A stretch of 64,000 bases of DNA. It comes from CAZMZW01 sp963802275 (lineage in GTDB: Bacteria; Chloroflexota; Anaerolineae; Anaerolineales; Anaerolineaceae). Each line of letters begins with the position of its first letter. Position 1 is the stretch's first letter. The notes under the pieces were generated by a model. It saw nothing but the letters and a program-made list of their open reading frames with translations, was not told the DNA's origin and did no database searches. Position numbers and translations under genes: made by a program. The stretch spans positions 744,001-808,000 of the forward strand of contig CAWDIB010000004.1 of the NCBI GenBank assembly GCA_963802275.1, in the 5' to 3' direction. Of this stretch, positions 26,147-34,776 are shown piece by piece.

Positions 26147-27220
26147 ATGAATTCTACACAACCACAAAAGAACAAATCACAAAAGAAGGTGTACATCACC
26201 GGCATCAGCGGTTTCCTGGGCATTAATTTGGTGCGGTATCTATTGAATCACGGGTACAAAAACATCTCTGGCATTGACCTGGTGGACTTTGATTACCCGG
26301 AGCGAAAGCAGATCGATTTCCTGCAGGGAGATATCCGCCACCCCGAATCGGTGCGCAAGAGCATGGCGGGAGCGGACTACGTCATCCATGCGGCGGCAGC
26401 GTTGCCGCTTTATTCACGGGAGGAGATCTTTTCCACCGATGTAGAAGGGACGCGCATCGTGCTGCAGCAGGCGCTGGACTACAAGGTGGAGCGTTTCATC
26501 CATATTTCCACAACATCCGTGTATGGAGTTCCCGATCACCATCCCCTGTATGAGTCAGACGCAATGAGCGGTGTGGGGCCTTACGGGGAAGCCAAGGTGC
26601 GTGCGGAGGAAATCTGCGGGGAATTCCGGCAGAAAGGGTTGTGCCTGCCGATCCTGCGGCCAAAATCCTTCGTGGGGCCTGAGCGGCTGGGTGTGTTCGC
26701 CATCTTTTATGAATGGGCAAGCGAGGGGCGACACTTCCCGATGATCGGTTCGGGCAACAACCCCTACCAGTTGCTGGATGTGGAGGACTTGTGCCAAGCG
26801 ATCCTGGCGTGCATGGAACTGGAGCGCAGCCAGGTGAACGACACCTTCAACATAGGGGCGGCCAGTTTTACGACGATGAAAGAGGATTACCAATCGGTGC
26901 TGGACACTGCCGGATTTGGCAAGCGCATTGTGCCCTTCCCTGCCAAGCCGGTAATCCTGGCTTTGAAAGTGCTGGAAGTGTTAAAGCTCTCACCGCTATA
27001 CCCGTGGATCTACGAGACAGCATCGAAGGAATCGTTCGTCTCCATCGAAAAAGCGCAGGATAAATTGAAATTCAGCCCGAAGTATTCCAACAAAGAGGCA
27101 CTGGTGCGCAACTACCAATGGTACCTGGAGAACAAAGGGCGCTTCAATGAGCAGGGCGGGGTGACGCACCGCGTGCCGTGGAAGCAAAAGGCGCTGAAGC
27201 TACTGAAGGTATTTTTCTAA
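26147..27220 (+). CDS. NAD-dependent epimerase/dehydratase (extended SDR)
   Basis: 357 residues from the ATG at 26147; the longer frame starting at 26096 lacks support. Features of extended short-chain dehydrogenases: TGISGFLG (GxxGxxG nucleotide binding), ADYVIHAAAALP, a catalytic set with Ser/Thr at HISTTSVYG and YGEAK (YxxxK), and FNIGAASFTTMKEDY. The product is probably a sugar-nucleotide or sterol-type epimerase/dehydrogenase of the cell envelope pathway; the substrate is unknown. TAAAAT (26134-26139) ends 7 bases before the ATG with no ribosome-binding site, a leaderless arrangement. Confidence 0.8.
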   Translation: MNSTQPQKNKSQKKVYITGISGFLGINLVRYLLNHGYKNISGIDLVDFDYPERKQIDFLQGDIRHPESVRKSMAGADYVIHAAAALPLYSREEIFSTDVEGTRIVLQQALDYKVERFIHISTTSVYGVPDHHPLYESDAMSGVGPYGEAKVRAEEICGEFRQKGLCLPILRPKSFVGPERLGVFAIFYEWASEGRHFPMIGSGNNPYQLLDVEDLCQAILACMELERSQVNDTFNIGAASFTTMKEDYQSVLDTAGFGKRIVPFPAKPVILALKVLEVLKLSPLYPWIYETASKESFVSIEKAQDKLKFSPKYSNKEALVRNYQWYLENKGRFNEQGGVTHRVPWKQKALKLLKVFF

Positions 27221-27260
27221 CCAAATATTTGCCGGATAATAAAGTCAATTCTAAAGTGCA

Positions 27261-27292
27261 GAAAAAAACGCCGACGAGAAGTCGGCGTTATT
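27261..27292. terminator. terminator hairpin
   Basis: AACGCCGAC, loop GAGAA, GTCGGCGTT. The T run is strong on the minus strand (AAAAAAA on plus before the stem) and weak on plus, so it may act mainly for minus-strand transcripts while also ending the epimerase gene. Confidence 0.6.
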
Positions 27293-27458
27293 AGTGAAAA
27301 TAATGTGATCGCTTCGTCACTGCATTCCTCCCCAAGGAAATGCTACGCGATCGCAAATATGGTTCGCTAGCGGGTGGTGGTGCAGGCGGTGCAGGTGCGG
27401 GTGGAGTAAGCAGATCGCCGGCGGGGGCGCCAGCTTCATCAATGTAAGGTGAATTCAG

Positions 27459-27488
27459 ACCTCCGCTGCAACTGGCGGAGGTTTTTTT
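27459..27488 (+). terminator. Rho-independent terminator-like hairpin
   Basis: ACCTCCGC, loop TGCAACT, GGCGGAGGT, then seven T. No plus-strand gene lies directly before it. Confidence 0.6.
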
Positions 27489-27850
27489 ATGGACAGGGGT
27501 ACCGTTATGAGTATAAGAACTAGCCGCAGATGCTTGTGTCAGTCAATACGGCGGGATTAGAATCCCGCCCTACCCGACTGGCTGAGGTTTTTTTGTGGTG
27601 TAAATTGTGAGATTGCTTCGTCGCTTCGGTTCTCGCGAATACAGGGAAATGGCGGAGGTTTTTCAATGGTGAAAACAATGAGATCGCTCGGTCGCGTTGC
27701 TCCTCGCAAATTTGGAGGTCTTCACGGCTGACGCTAACGGCATCAGGATGACAGTTGGGAAAGACGGTGGGGGTATCAGCATAAATCATAGAAGAACCTT
27801 CACTTCGTTCAGGATGACACAAATATTCACCGGCGAGGACGCCGGCGTCA

Positions 27851-28723
27851 TCATTGCAGAAGAATTTCTATTTTGGCAGTGGAGCGCTGTTGGGCGAGCC
27901 ACTTCTCGAGCGCCTGGCGGCGGACGAATTGGAGGGCGTCGGGGGCAAGGGGGTGATTGGCATCGCGTTCGATGACCAGGACGAAGTGATAGCCGATCTC
28001 GGTGGTGAGCATGGCACTGACCTGGCCGGGCTGGAGGGCGAAGGCGGCATCCTCAACGGCTTTCTGGTAAAGGTAACCACGCGGGAACCAACCCAGGTCA
28101 CCGCGGGTTAGCGGATCGTATTCGGTTGCCAGTTCGGTGAAATCGGTGCCAGCCTGCAACTGGGCTTGCACAGCACGGGCTTCACCATCTGAGTTAACGC
28201 GGATTTGGCGGGCATGCACCTGGTCTGCGGCAGTGCCAGCCTGGGTGGCCACGCGGTCGCGCATCCAGGCGGAAGCCATGGCGCGGCGCATTCTTTGGTT
28301 AAAGGATGCGTCATCGTAGCCATATTTGGTTTTCCACTGTTCCAGTTTATCCTGACCGCCGAGTTGGCTGGCCAGCGTAGTGATATGCTCCTGCAGGAAA
28401 ACATCATTGACCTCATAACCCTCAGCTTTGGCTGCCTGGGAGAGCAAAAGTTCATCGACAAAATAGTCCTGCAGCAATTTCTTCTGCGCGGCTTCATCTG
28501 CGGTTTTGCCGGCTTCCTGCCAGGCGGTTTTCAATAAATCCAATTCATGCTGATAATCTGTGATGGTGATGCCCTCGCCATTGACGCGCAACGCCATGGG
28601 CAATTCGGTGGGGGTGGGGGTATTGGCGGGTGTGGGGGTGGCGAAGGGGTTGAAGCTGCCGCAGCCGGCCAAGAAGAGGAGGCAGGCGATGACGAGGGTG
28701 GAAAGGATTCTCCGGTGATGCAT
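27851..28723 (-). CDS. parvulin-type peptidyl-prolyl isomerase lipoprotein
   Basis: 290 residues. A lipoprotein signal with lipobox LFLAGC (about residues 16-21) is followed by a PTPANTPTPTE linker, an N-terminal SurA/PrsA-like helical chaperone domain and a C-terminal rotamase domain with VHARQIRVNSDGEAR, ADFTELATEYDPLTRGDLGWFPRG-type sequence and PGQVSAMLTTEIGYHFV. It helps fold exported proteins at the outer face of the membrane. TATAAT (28731-28736) ends 7 bases before the ATG with no ribosome-binding site, the clearest leaderless candidate in the window. It follows groESL on the same strand, after a terminator. Confidence 0.88.
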   Translation of the reverse strand: MHHRRILSTLVIACLLFLAGCGSFNPFATPTPANTPTPTELPMALRVNGEGITITDYQHELDLLKTAWQEAGKTADEAAQKKLLQDYFVDELLLSQAAKAEGYEVNDVFLQEHITTLASQLGGQDKLEQWKTKYGYDDASFNQRMRRAMASAWMRDRVATQAGTAADQVHARQIRVNSDGEARAVQAQLQAGTDFTELATEYDPLTRGDLGWFPRGYLYQKAVEDAAFALQPGQVSAMLTTEIGYHFVLVIERDANHPLAPDALQFVRRQALEKWLAQQRSTAKIEILLQ

Positions 28724-28730
28724 TGGATGG

Positions 28731-28736
28731 ATTATA
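28731..28736 (-). promoter_or_regulatory. -10 box of a probable leaderless transcript
   Basis: TATAAT on the minus strand, 7 bases before the ATG of the parvulin lipoprotein gene. Confidence 0.55.
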
Positions 28737-28743
28737 CCTGATG

Positions 28744-28772
28744 AAAAAAAGCAGACCGCTTGCGCGGTCTGC
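28744..28772 (-). terminator. Rho-independent terminator of groESL
   Basis: On the minus strand GCAGACCGC, loop GCAA, GCGGTCTGC followed by seven T. Confidence 0.85.
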
Positions 28773-28795
28773 CTGTTTGATTTACTCTTTCCGGT

Positions 28796-30427
28796 TTAGT
28801 ACTCCGGCGGCATGGGGGGTGCCGGTTTTTCCTTTTCCGGGATGTCGGTGATGAGCGCCTCGGTGGTGAGGATCATGGCAGCGATGGAGGTGGCATTCTC
28901 GAGTGCGCCGCGGGTGACCTTGGCGGGATCGATGACGCCGGCCTTGACCATGTCCACATATTTCTCCTGGAGGACATCGAAGCCGAACTTCTTGTTCTTT
29001 TCCTTGGTCTGAGCCTGGCGGACGTTCTCGACGATGACAGAACCATCGAAGCCGGCATTCTCGGAAATGCGGCGCATGGGCACTTCGAGCGCCTTGCGCA
29101 CGATGTTGACACCGGTCTTCAGGTCATCGCCCTCGACTTTGAGATCATTCAAGCCAACCATGGCGTTGATGAGAGCCACGCCACCGCCGGCAACAATGCC
29201 TTCTTCCACAGCGGCACGGGTGGCGGAAAGGGCATCTTCCACGCGATGCTTCTTTTCCTTCATTTCGGTCTCAGTGGCAGCGCCGACGCGGATGATGGCA
29301 ACCCCGCCCTGCAGCTTGGCCAGGCGTTCCTGCAATTTTTCCTTGTCGTAATCGCTGGTGGTATTCTCAATTTCAACGCGGATCTGCTCGACACGGCCTT
29401 TGATGGCTTTGGGATCGCCCTTGCCACCGATGATGGTGGTGTTGTCCTTGTCAGCCACAACCTTCTCGGCATGGCCGAGTTCCTTGGGGGTGACGGTTTC
29501 CAGCTTGCGGCCGGTCTCCTCGGAGATCATCTCGGCGCCGGTGAGGATGGCGATATCCTGCAGCATGGCCTTGCGGCGGTCGCCAAAGCCGGGGGCTTTG
29601 ACTGCCAGCACATTGAGTGTGCCGCGCAGACGGTTGAGGACGAGGGTGGCGAGAGCTTCGCCGTCAATGTCCTCGGCGATGATGACCAGCTCGCGCTTGC
29701 CCACCTGGACAAGCTTCTCCAGCAGGGGCAGCATGTCCTGGGCGGCGGAAATCTTCTTGTCATAAATGAGGATGTGCGGGTCAGTGATGACCGCTTCCAT
29801 GTGCTCGGAATCGGTGATGAAATAGGCGGAAATGTAGCCGCGGTCAAATTGCATACCTTCCACGTATTCCTGTTCGAATTCAAGACCTTTGGACTCTTCG
29901 ACGGTGATGACACCATCCTTGCCCACCTTGTCCATGACCGAGGCGATCAAATCGCCGATCTGGCGGTCCTGGGCGGAAATGGTGGCAACATTGGCGATCT
30001 CTTCCTTGGTGGAAATGGTGATGGCCTGGGACTTGATGTCATCAGCCACTTTCTTGGATGCGGCTTCAATGCCACGCTTGAGCATCATGGGATTGGAACC
30101 AGCGGCCAGGGTCTTGAGGCCTTCCTTGACCATGGCGTGCGCCAATACGGTCGAGGTGGTGGTGCCATCGCCAGCGATATCGTTGGTCTTGGTGGCGGCT
30201 TCCTTAAGAAGCTGGGCGCCCATGTTTTCAAAGGGGTCTTCGAGTTCAATTTCCTTGGCGACGGTGACACCGTCGTGGGTGATGGTGGGGGAACCGAACT
30301 TGCGGTCGATGGCCACGTTGCGGCCCTTGGGGCCGAGGGTGGTGGCAACCGCCTCCGCAAGAACATCAATACCGGCGCGCAGCTTGCGACGCGCCTCTTC
30401 TCCAAACTGTAACTGTTTAGCTGCCAT
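28796..30427 (-). CDS. groL: chaperonin GroEL
   Basis: 543 residues, full length. N-terminal AKQLQFGEEARRKL, ATTLGPKGRNVAIDRKFG (ATP site), the catalytic-Asp loop IAGDGTTTSTVLA, VEEGIVAGGGVALI and the equatorial C-terminal part are all present. It forms the double-ring folding chamber closed by GroES. The C-terminal tail is EKPAPPMPPEY, not the common GGM repeat. AAGGAG lies 7 bases before the ATG. groES is 31 bases upstream on the same strand and the pair is under the CIRCE operator. Confidence 0.98.
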   Translation of the reverse strand: MAAKQLQFGEEARRKLRAGIDVLAEAVATTLGPKGRNVAIDRKFGSPTITHDGVTVAKEIELEDPFENMGAQLLKEAATKTNDIAGDGTTTSTVLAHAMVKEGLKTLAAGSNPMMLKRGIEAASKKVADDIKSQAITISTKEEIANVATISAQDRQIGDLIASVMDKVGKDGVITVEESKGLEFEQEYVEGMQFDRGYISAYFITDSEHMEAVITDPHILIYDKKISAAQDMLPLLEKLVQVGKRELVIIAEDIDGEALATLVLNRLRGTLNVLAVKAPGFGDRRKAMLQDIAILTGAEMISEETGRKLETVTPKELGHAEKVVADKDNTTIIGGKGDPKAIKGRVEQIRVEIENTTSDYDKEKLQERLAKLQGGVAIIRVGAATETEMKEKKHRVEDALSATRAAVEEGIVAGGGVALINAMVGLNDLKVEGDDLKTGVNIVRKALEVPMRRISENAGFDGSVIVENVRQAQTKEKNKKFGFDVLQEKYVDMVKAGVIDPAKVTRGALENATSIAAMILTTEALITDIPEKEKPAPPMPPEY

Positions 30428-30458
30428 AACTTAACTCCTTGATTCTATTTACGTTTAA

Positions 30459-30752
30459 TTAGTCGAGAATTGCGAGGATGTCGCTTTCTTTCAGGATCAG
30501 GTACTTGACGGAATCCATCTTGATTTCCGTGCCGGAATACTTGGCGAACAGAATCACATCGCCGGCCTTGACATCCATGGGGATGCGTTTGCCCTCTTCG
30601 TCGCGGTCGCCGGGACCGACGGAGAGAATTTTGCCCTTTTGGGGTTTTTCCTTGGCCGTTTCGGGAAGGATAAGGCCACTGGGCGTGATATCTTCCTGCT
30701 CAATGGGCTCAACCACCACACGGCTGCCTAACGGTTTGAGTTTAAGTGCCAT
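30459..30752 (-). CDS. groS: co-chaperonin GroES
   Basis: 97 residues from the ATG at 30752 (MALKLKPLGSRVVVEP), chosen over the frame opening at 30785 because GGAGGA lies 6 bases upstream and the length then fits the family. The mobile loop region TPSGLILPETAKEKPQ and the C-terminal VKYLILKESDILAIL are typical. It is the first gene of the groESL operon. Confidence 0.97.
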   Translation of the reverse strand: MALKLKPLGSRVVVEPIEQEDITPSGLILPETAKEKPQKGKILSVGPGDRDEEGKRIPMDVKAGDVILFAKYSGTEIKMDSVKYLILKESDILAILD

Positions 30753-30778
30753 ACAATCCTCCAACAGATTAGAATTTT

Positions 30779-30805
30779 TTAGCACTCATAGGTATAGAGT
30801 GCCAA
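30779..30805 (-). promoter_or_regulatory. CIRCE operator (HrcA site) of groESL
   Basis: TTAGCACTC-N9-GAGTGCCAA on the plus strand, one mismatch from the consensus inverted repeat. It lies between the promoter and groES, so the repressor HrcA should release it on heat or misfolding stress. hrcA is not in the window. Confidence 0.95.
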
Positions 30806-30814
30806 TCTGATTCA

Positions 30815-30843
30815 ATCTTAATCAGCTTCGATTAATTAGTCAA
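30815..30843 (-). promoter_or_regulatory. sigma-70 type promoter of groESL
   Basis: On the minus strand TTGACT (30838-30843), a 17-base spacer and TAAGAT (30815-30820). The expected start of transcription is just upstream of the CIRCE element. Confidence 0.75.
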
Positions 30844-30884
30844 GAGATTTTAAAAAGTTCTTACAAAGAATTAACAATCGCCCG

Positions 30885-32213
30885 CTAAAAACCGTAGGAT
30901 TTGCAGATGTTCTCGCTTTCGGTGATATTGGCGATGGCAATTTCATCCTGGGCGAAGGCAGCGCGTGCCAATTCCAAAATGCGCATGGCTTCCTGGCAGT
31001 AATTGTTGCTGGGGCGGTGCAGGGCAGCCAGGTCAGAACCATAGGTGATGTAATAATCGCCAGTACTGGTCGTGAGCGGCAACCCCTGGATGGCTGGCAT
31101 GGGGTCCACGGCGGAATTGCACTGGCGCACCTCACAGGATTCTTCGGCGGTGCAGCCGCTGAGAGCGCATTTGAATGCTAAAATGGCGCCTTCATAATTC
31201 TTGGTGCGGTGGTAAATGATACCCAACTGGCCGTAGGCATCGGCATCATCCGGCTTATAGTTCAATCCCTTGCGGGCATTCAATCCGGCGGCAAAAGCCT
31301 GTCCCATCTGCAAATAGGTATTGGAAATGGAGAAATAGGGTCCTGAATCCTTTACTCCCAGCCCCTCATTGATTTGGGCAGCGCGGGAGAAATATTCCAA
31401 GGCAAAGTCGTACTGGAGTATTTTACGGTAATTGACCCCTATCGACATGTAAAGGAAGGTCAGATTGGGATCAATCTGCAGAGCGGTTTTATAAGCTGCT
31501 ATTGCCTGGGGATAATTTGCGGCGCTTTCATTGATATAACCGTCCACACGATGAACATCCATAAGGGTTGAATCAGCCTGCAAAGCCTGTTCAATGTACA
31601 AATCCGCCTGGATGATCCTCTGCTGATCGGTGAGAATTTCGGCGTAATACGCCAGGGCGAGAGCATTATTGCTATCCAACTGCAGGGCGCGCGTGGCAGA
31701 CTGTTCGGCCTGGTTCAACAGTGACTGCCGCTCGGCCTGATCCACCAACAGGCCGGAGGTGGCGTACCAGTCCAGGTAGAAGGAACGGATGGCATGCACC
31801 TGGCTGCTATCGGGATCAATTTTCAGGGCGGTGTCGATGGAATTGCGCGCCTCCTCGAAGCGGACCTTGCGGTCGGCATCAATGGTGATGAGCTTGGTGG
31901 AATAGATCTGGATGCGAGCCAGCTCTGCCCACAAATCCACATTACGCGGTTCCACGTGCAGGGCTTGCTGGTAAGCCTCGATGGCTTTGCCCATGTCACC
32001 AGCGATGAACTGGGTTTCACCCTCGGCGGCGTAGGAGGCGAAAGTGCGGGTGGGCGTGGGTGTGGGAAGAAAAAATGGATTTATTGCACCACGGTTGATG
32101 CTGCGCAGGACAAAAATAAGCGCAAACACAATCAGGACCCAGACCACAATGCGGTAGGGGGCATTCTGGCTGTCATCCTTGCGGAAAAGGGGCTTCTTAC
32201 CAGGGATGATCAT
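30885..32213 (-). CDS. membrane-anchored TPR protein 1
   Basis: 442 residues. A cytoplasmic start (IPGKKPLFRKDD), one membrane helix (YRIVVWVLIVFALIFVL, about 21-37) and an external FLPTPTPTRT linker are followed by about eight TPR-like repeats, for example AIEAYQQALHVEPRNVDLWAEL. The C-terminal part contains a Cys-bearing insert, SGCTAEESCEVRQC. It is a tandem relative of the next gene upstream; only 3 bases separate them. Probably a scaffold for protein contacts outside the membrane; no enzymatic motif. Confidence 0.75.
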   Translation of the reverse strand: MIIPGKKPLFRKDDSQNAPYRIVVWVLIVFALIFVLRSINRGAINPFFLPTPTPTRTFASYAAEGETQFIAGDMGKAIEAYQQALHVEPRNVDLWAELARIQIYSTKLITIDADRKVRFEEARNSIDTALKIDPDSSQVHAIRSFYLDWYATSGLLVDQAERQSLLNQAEQSATRALQLDSNNALALAYYAEILTDQQRIIQADLYIEQALQADSTLMDVHRVDGYINESAANYPQAIAAYKTALQIDPNLTFLYMSIGVNYRKILQYDFALEYFSRAAQINEGLGVKDSGPYFSISNTYLQMGQAFAAGLNARKGLNYKPDDADAYGQLGIIYHRTKNYEGAILAFKCALSGCTAEESCEVRQCNSAVDPMPAIQGLPLTTSTGDYYITYGSDLAALHRPSNNYCQEAMRILELARAAFAQDEIAIANITESENICKSYGF

Positions 32214-32216
32214 GTG

Positions 32217-33527
32217 TCAGGGGGTGGGGGTGGGGGTAACCTCGGGAGTCGGCGGGGGTGTGGGGGTGGCCGTCGGGCGTGGAGTGGGAGTGGGCAGCAT
32301 GGTGGGAGTGGGCACCGCCGGGTTGAGGGGGCAATTTTCCAAGATATATTCGCCATTGGACTGGGCAAACTCATCATCTGGAAGGGCCTGGATAACAGCG
32401 CGGGCGATCTGGCGGGCTTCATCGCAGTAACCAAGACTACGCAAAGTAAGCCCATAATAATAATAGTACTCACCCACCCGGCCGGGAGCGAGGGGGATGC
32501 CATCCACCACAATGCCTTCCGGAGTTGCACCTCCGCGCACGGCCAGCCGCAAGGCAAATAAGGCTTTATCAATCTCGCGGTTCTTAAAATAAGTCATACC
32601 AAGATTGCCATACAAATAAGGATCAGTTGTTGCATTGCTGACCGCTTGCTCGGCATATTGGACAGCACGGCCAAATTCACCGATTCCAAAATAGATACGA
32701 GAGACATACAGGGATGGATTTGGATCAGTGGGATTAAGAGCGCTGGCGCGGGTATATTCCTCTACGGCACGGTCATAACGCTGTAATGCACTAAAGCTGC
32801 CTCCGAGAGCCATATGCAACGCCATAATATTACTATTCTGGGCGGTAGCTGCGTCAAGCTCAGCTATAGCTTCCTCGTAATTTGCGGTGATGTATAGAAC
32901 TAAACCGCGCGCCCAGTGGGTTTCGATGGCATTGGGAGCAATGGAAAGCGCTTTGCGGGAAGCATCGATGGCTTTATCCAGATTGGCAACAGCACCCTGG
33001 CCGCTAATGATCTGCTGGGAATAAAGAATGGAAAGAAAGGCATAGGCAGAGGCATTACCGGAATCCAATTCAATGGCGCGGTTGAGGGAGGCTTCCCCCT
33101 CCAGGTACTCACCGGTTAAAGCCAGGCCAAAGCCCTTGATGGCTTCCGCCTGGCTGCTGGTGTTGCTGAGCAGGAGGGCATTGCTGGCATTGGTGACCGC
33201 ATCAGCATAATTGCCGCTGAAAATGTTCAGGCGGGCCATGGAGAGGTAATAAGCCGGATTACGCGGGTCAGCCTGCAGGGCCTTCTGGTATTGCTGCAGG
33301 GCCTGAGTGTACTTGCCCTGGGTGGCAAGCGCCTCAGCCTGGGAGATGAAGTTCTCGGGTGATGTTGTGGGAGTGGGCGAAGGCAGGAACAAGCTGGGGG
33401 AAAGCGGCTCCACCACGCGGTTGACATAAAAAAGAAAACCGGCGATGAGAATGAGCACCAGCAAGCGCCAGAAGTTGGTGTAGCGACGCGGCTGGCGCAT
33501 GTTCCAGCGTCTACCTCGTATGTACAT
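32217..33527 (-). CDS. membrane-anchored TPR protein 2
   Basis: 436 residues with the plan of its neighbour: RQPRRYTNFWRLLVLILIAGFLFYV (membrane helix at about 18-37), a LPSPTPTTSPEN linker, about eight TPR repeats (ALQQYQKALQADPRNPAYYL and following) and a C-terminal PTPTMLPTPTPRPTATPTPP tail. The region GGATPEGIVVDGIPLAPGRVG parallels the insert in protein 1. TAACAT (33535-33540) ends 7 bases before the ATG and no Shine-Dalgarno is seen. An in-frame ATG at 33500 is an alternative start. The pair probably arose by tandem duplication. Confidence 0.75.
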   Translation of the reverse strand: MYIRGRRWNMRQPRRYTNFWRLLVLILIAGFLFYVNRVVEPLSPSLFLPSPTPTTSPENFISQAEALATQGKYTQALQQYQKALQADPRNPAYYLSMARLNIFSGNYADAVTNASNALLLSNTSSQAEAIKGFGLALTGEYLEGEASLNRAIELDSGNASAYAFLSILYSQQIISGQGAVANLDKAIDASRKALSIAPNAIETHWARGLVLYITANYEEAIAELDAATAQNSNIMALHMALGGSFSALQRYDRAVEEYTRASALNPTDPNPSLYVSRIYFGIGEFGRAVQYAEQAVSNATTDPYLYGNLGMTYFKNREIDKALFALRLAVRGGATPEGIVVDGIPLAPGRVGEYYYYYGLTLRSLGYCDEARQIARAVIQALPDDEFAQSNGEYILENCPLNPAVPTPTMLPTPTPRPTATPTPPPTPEVTPTPTP

Positions 33528-33808
33528 GGAGAGAATGTTATCACGGAGTAAAAATGAGCGTCAAGCAGGAAAGATTAATTTTTGGTGAAGGATTCTTTTA
33601 TTACGGTGAGAGAGCATGGATTAAAAATGGACATCTTTCCCAACCTCCTCCAACAACAATAATGGTAGACAACTAAACATTGATGTAAGTCACAAAGCCT
33701 CCTCAAAAATTCGGGGACATCTTTCATCTAAAGCAATGAATCTGAAAACAGTTGTATTTTTTCTTGCTTATGCTATGATGATATTGCCTTTAAATTTAGG
33801 AGGAAGCC
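33528..33808. promoter_or_regulatory. divergent promoter region; promoter for the zinc-ribbon gene
   Basis: TTGTAT (33752-33757), a 16-base spacer and TATGAT (33774-33779) read toward the gene at 33809. TTTAGGAGGAAGCC gives it a strong ribosome-binding site. The rest of the gap shows nothing. Confidence 0.55.
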
Positions 33809-34054
33809 ATGGGAATTTTTGATAGCTTTCTGGGGAAAAAGAAGCCTGTTTCATCCGGCCCGGTTTGCGCCATTTGCGGTCACTCCATCAATGCCAGCCC
33901 CCGCCATGTGGGCGGGGCCATCATTTACGAGGGTACTGAATGCGCTGGCTGCAGCAAAGCATTTTGCCTGAACTGCCATAATTTCAGAAACCTTGGTCCC
34001 AAGTGCCCCAACTGCGGTCAATGGCAGCTGGGTCCAATCATGCGCGCTGCATAA
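33809..34054 (+). CDS. small zinc-ribbon protein
   Basis: 81 residues with four CxxC pairs: CAICG, CAGC, CLNC and CPNC, plus a His-containing spacer. The pattern suggests two zinc ribbons or one cross-brace (treble-clef-like) domain. A short hydrophobic-basic N-terminus (MGIFDSFLGKKKP) precedes it; the similar C-terminal KKKKWQFWKK of the next gene may be a functional parallel. AGGAGG lies 7 bases before the ATG. Function unknown; the 87-base gap to the next zinc-binding gene suggests they work together. Confidence 0.72.
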   Translation: MGIFDSFLGKKKPVSSGPVCAICGHSINASPRHVGGAIIYEGTECAGCSKAFCLNCHNFRNLGPKCPNCGQWQLGPIMRAA

Positions 34055-34140
34055 CCAACCTGCAGATGTTCAGCGTGCGAATCCTGGATCAGGCAATCCT
34101 GCCTGTAATGATTGTTATTTAAATTTCAGGAGGTGATCCC

Positions 34141-34776
34141 ATGACCAAAATCTGTTCTTCGTGCGGCAGGACGGTGGATGACAAGGATGGAATGGAGCTA
34201 ACCGACGGGCGCTTCTTCTGCCAGTCGGGCGGCTGTCAGACAAAATTTCTCAATGGTGTCTTTGAAAAAGAGGTAAAACCGAGCCTGATGGCGCAGAACC
34301 AAGCGATAGCCATACCTGCCGAATCGGCTGTGTGCGATATCTGCAGCTCCAAGATCGTCCGCCCGGACGGCTACCTGCTGACCACGCGCCAGGTGGTGAG
34401 CACACCGGCCTACTGGCAGAAGTATTACCATACCCATCAAGGCGAGTTCACCGGGTTGGGGATCCATTCCTACGCGAATTTTTGTACCAACCCACTTTTG
34501 CGTCCGGCAGTCATTCAAACGCTGGCCGGGCAACGTACACCGTGGATCGTATGCGGCAATTGCGTGAGAATGTTTACGGTTGACCAGAACCTGATGCATG
34601 AGTATGCCGAGAAGTGGTGGCAGGATAAGAACTTCCAGCCACCTGGCACAGGGGCTGCTTCTACGTTGGATGTCAACATGGGTTCCGGCGTACGACTGCC
34701 CAATTCCGGCAAACCGGCTACACCGCTGGAATTCATGGAACCCAAAAAGAAAAAGTGGCAATTCTGGAAGAAATAA
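34141..34776 (+). CDS. unidentified zinc-binding protein
   Basis: 211 residues. CSSCGRTVDDKDG and CQSGGC at the N-terminus, CDICSSKIVRPDGYLL in the middle and CGNC further on give two or three likely zinc-knuckle sites. The middle part carries a FGIHSYANFCTNPLLRP-like stretch (visible as GLGIHSYANFCTNPLLRP). A basic, aromatic tail PKKKKWQFWKK ends the protein. Not recognised as a known family. AGGAGG lies 7 bases before the ATG. Copies of the DNA encoding the tail occur at about 34918 and 35075. Confidence 0.6.
   Translation: MTKICSSCGRTVDDKDGMELTDGRFFCQSGGCQTKFLNGVFEKEVKPSLMAQNQAIAIPAESAVCDICSSKIVRPDGYLLTTRQVVSTPAYWQKYYHTHQGEFTGLGIHSYANFCTNPLLRPAVIQTLAGQRTPWIVCGNCVRMFTVDQNLMHEYAEKWWQDKNFQPPGTGAASTLDVNMGSGVRLPNSGKPATPLEFMEPKKKKWQFWKK

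Larger units (their letters stand above)
27221..27850. other. repeat-rich gap
   Basis: No gene. GATCGCTTCG copies at about 27306-27335, 27609-27640 and 27680-27710; GC-rich hairpins at about 27417-27440 and 27829-27853; a TTCACTTCGTTCAGGATGACA repeat near 27797-27820; and a CCTCCGC-type terminator at 27459-27488. Confidence 0.65.

Noticed and set aside
29246..30412. Long open frame (388 codons) on the plus strand
   Set aside because: It is antisense to groEL, Gly/Asp-rich, and only reflects GC-biased third positions of groEL.
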